Source: Trochalopteron elliotii
Taxonomy: Eukaryota > Chordata > Aves > Passeriformes > Leiothrichidae
Length of the DNA: 64,000 nucleotides
Direction: 5' to 3'
Assembly (NCBI GenBank): GCA_024734555.1
Contig: JANPWX010000097.1
Location: forward strand, 1,193,391-1,257,390
Shown: positions 61,881 through 64,000 of the stretch, piece after piece
Layout: each line of letters opens with the position of its first letter
Numbering within the stretch: the first letter of the stretch is position 1
Made by a program: the position numbers and the translations under genes
Notes under the pieces: model-generated
What the model was told of the DNA's origin: nothing
Seen by the model: only the letters and a program-made list of their open reading frames with translations
Databases searched by the model: none

Positions 61881-64000
61881 TGAGAATCCAGTGACAATGT
61901 GATGTGCAGAGCACTGTGCTAATTATCCTTTCTTCACACAGACATGAAAGTAAAATATCCTTTGACCACATGCATAGAGAGACCTAACACAGGAGGCAGT
62001 TAGATATGAAATTTCCCAAAAGACTGTTAACACACCCACTGTTCTAAAGTAAATGTTTATATGTGCCATTACAAAAGACAAAAGGACAGAGAGGGCTGGA
62101 AACTCTTGTCCACAGGAGGAAAACAATTTCACATCTTAAAAGGTGGGTTTGTCTGTTTTGTTTGTAGAGTTAGGACTGTGGTCACAAACACATTTCACCA
62201 TTTCTACTTTTCAAACCTGGAGTACAGCAACATCAAATTAAAACCAAAGAAATTAAAAATAGTTTCATTTAAACCTAATTATATCATTAAATGCATTTTT
62301 TTGTATTACACAAAAGGTTAATATCATAGCAACTTATTAAAAGAATTTCTGTGAGCCTCATCAGGAAAGTTAATAATTTAGATACCATATGAAGTACAAG
62401 AAAAATCCCTGTGATACATTTGTCTGTATAAAGTAGCAGTTTTCAAGGTTATTATTTTCATATGTCTTAATAGAGGTGAATGCTGCTAACTGGAAAACTA
62501 AATATACTTTGCGATTTATGAATTCAGTAATTGCATTTTGTGTGCTAATTAAAAGCAAAGCCAAGAAGAATATTTCAGAAGGGAATAAAAAAAGTGTCTT
62601 CTGAATACACATGTACTCATAATATGTAGTACACATTTAATACCATTAAATATTTAGAGTTTCTCTGTCTATTGTCTGCGGAGATGCACATGCAGACCTC
62701 TTGCAATGGAGCTTTTCATGACCAAATATTCTGCCATTTCCCTGTCTGGTGGGGTCACAGAATACCAATTGATTCACTACATAATGCAATATTCTAGACA
62801 TGGCAAAGAAGAAATGAAGAGCCAAAAAGGCTAAAGTGGAGTCTTGATTTTGACTCATGTAAAGCACAATAAAGTTAAAATGCAAAGGTTGCTACTTGTA
62901 AGATTTAGAAGGTTTTTGAAGCCAGTTCTACATTCCAGATTTGCACAGAAAGAGACTAGAAAAGTCAGGAAACAGAATGAAAGCACTCACAAAGAGAGAA
63001 GGTAAAAAGTCTGGCAGTAAGGGAAAACAAATGAAGAAGAAACTCAAGAAAAACTCTAATCAGACCTAGGAAACCTAAATTGCATTCTCCAGACAGATGA
63101 GATTTTTGTATATAAACAATCTCCGAGTGGAAGGAGAGCTATTAGGGTAGTGGTTAGGATAAGTTTTCTCTGTTAGTAACCAGTGGTATCTACTTATCAC
63201 CATGCTGAATGTTCAAATTGCACCTGAGCCTCCAATTTTCTGCCAAAGAGAGTGTAACATTGTCCCGAATGTTCACCAAAAGGATGAGGAAAAAGCCTAG
63301 GAAAAAGGCTATACCAAGAATCATATTAATATAGAATGTTATTTAGGGGAACATACTAATTTATGTCTCTTTCACAATCATTTGCTACATGGTGGCAACA
63401 AACTGTTTGTTTTTTCATCTGCTTTCCATTTTCTTTCCTTGTTGCTGGCTGTAATCACCTCCAGGCAAATGGAGTTGCTATTATAGCAGACTTTTCATCT
63501 TTACTGGTGTTATGTTTATATCTTAAAGAAATGGTTTTGAACTAGGAGTAGTAATGGATGAAAGAGCAAAGTTGAATACAGGAGGAAAATAACCACATAG
63601 TAGAGAAGAAAGCCAAATGGAAGGGTAAAGATGACCTTATTTGTTCAAAAAGCATTATAGGTTATTTTTCATTCCTTCTTAGCTACAGATTCAAAAAAAT
63701 AATGGTTTTAATTTTCTTTTCTCATTTCAGACTTTTAGTGCCTATATAAGCATAGGAAATATCTTGCTTTAAAGAAAACAAAAACAAATTAAAAAAAAAT
63801 CAAAAATAAACAACAAAAACCACAACCCTCCACAATCCTTTTATCATTATTCCAATGAAAAAAATAGTATATTATCCATTTCCTCTTTTTGAGAGACTAG
63901 TTCTTACACATGATGAAAAATTGCCTTCCATCAAAATAACTTCACAAGCAAGAATGTAAAGGTACAAAATATCAAGGAAAAACACAACTCTCATACAAAA
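61881..64000. other. No recognisable feature
   Basis: AT-rich unique sequence to the end of the window. A-rich low-complexity runs lie near 63770-63815. No supported exon, repeat family or RNA gene. Confidence 0.6.

Overview
This window looks like non-coding nuclear DNA from a bird. The evidence is a set of CR1 LINE copies in both orientations, several of them 5'-truncated with the usual avian 3' tails, plus solo LTRs of endogenous retroviruses. One LTR, beginning at 4604, closely resembles a family I know from songbirds and other Neoaves. The rest is AT-rich and visibly CpG-poor, with short simple repeats and one run of 348 N (an assembly gap, 42721-43068). Species and chromosome cannot be fixed from the sequence alone. 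Nothing is bacterial: there are no operons, ribosome binding sites, CRISPR arrays or insertion sequences.

I found no protein-coding gene, rRNA, tRNA or recognisable microRNA. The longest open frames are antisense readings of CR1 or LTR sequence (2548-3117, 3937-4521, 4598-5062, 17338-17883) or artefacts of the N run. The window is best read as intergenic DNA or the inside of a very large intron.

Layout. 1-5170 is the most transposon-rich part: a minus-strand CR1 (2530-3008), two weak LTR remnants (near 1789 and ending at 3585), and two solo LTRs in opposite orientation only 36 bp apart (4124-4567 minus, 4604-5170 plus). 5171-17429 is mostly unique AT-rich DNA with one old CR1 (9433-9691), an AT-rich low-complexity tract (13811-13909), and stretches that look like conserved non-coding or enhancer DNA (6720-7240, 14780-15060, 15660-16080). 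17430-27150 holds a minus-strand CR1 with the end of its ORF2 (17430-17960), a plus-strand solo LTR (19689-20135), and the longest CR1, 1.35 kb with a dead reverse transcriptase (25806-27150). 27151-42720 is almost repeat-free apart from a (CAAA)n tract, palindromes at 29793 and 35933, and a CR1 tail near 42025-42086. After the gap, 43069-64000 is again mainly unique, with a minus-strand LTR-like element (54244-54721), a 22-bp perfect palindrome (60972-60993) and an ancient CR1-like fragment (61640-61880).

I did not find a convincing new biological system. The observations most worth checking are three candidate exons with splice-like borders (12571-12632, 42656 into the gap, 58358 onward), a minus-strand frame of about 260 codons broken by one stop (40893-41673), the paired palindrome and hairpin at 29793-29836, and the enhancer-like blocks.
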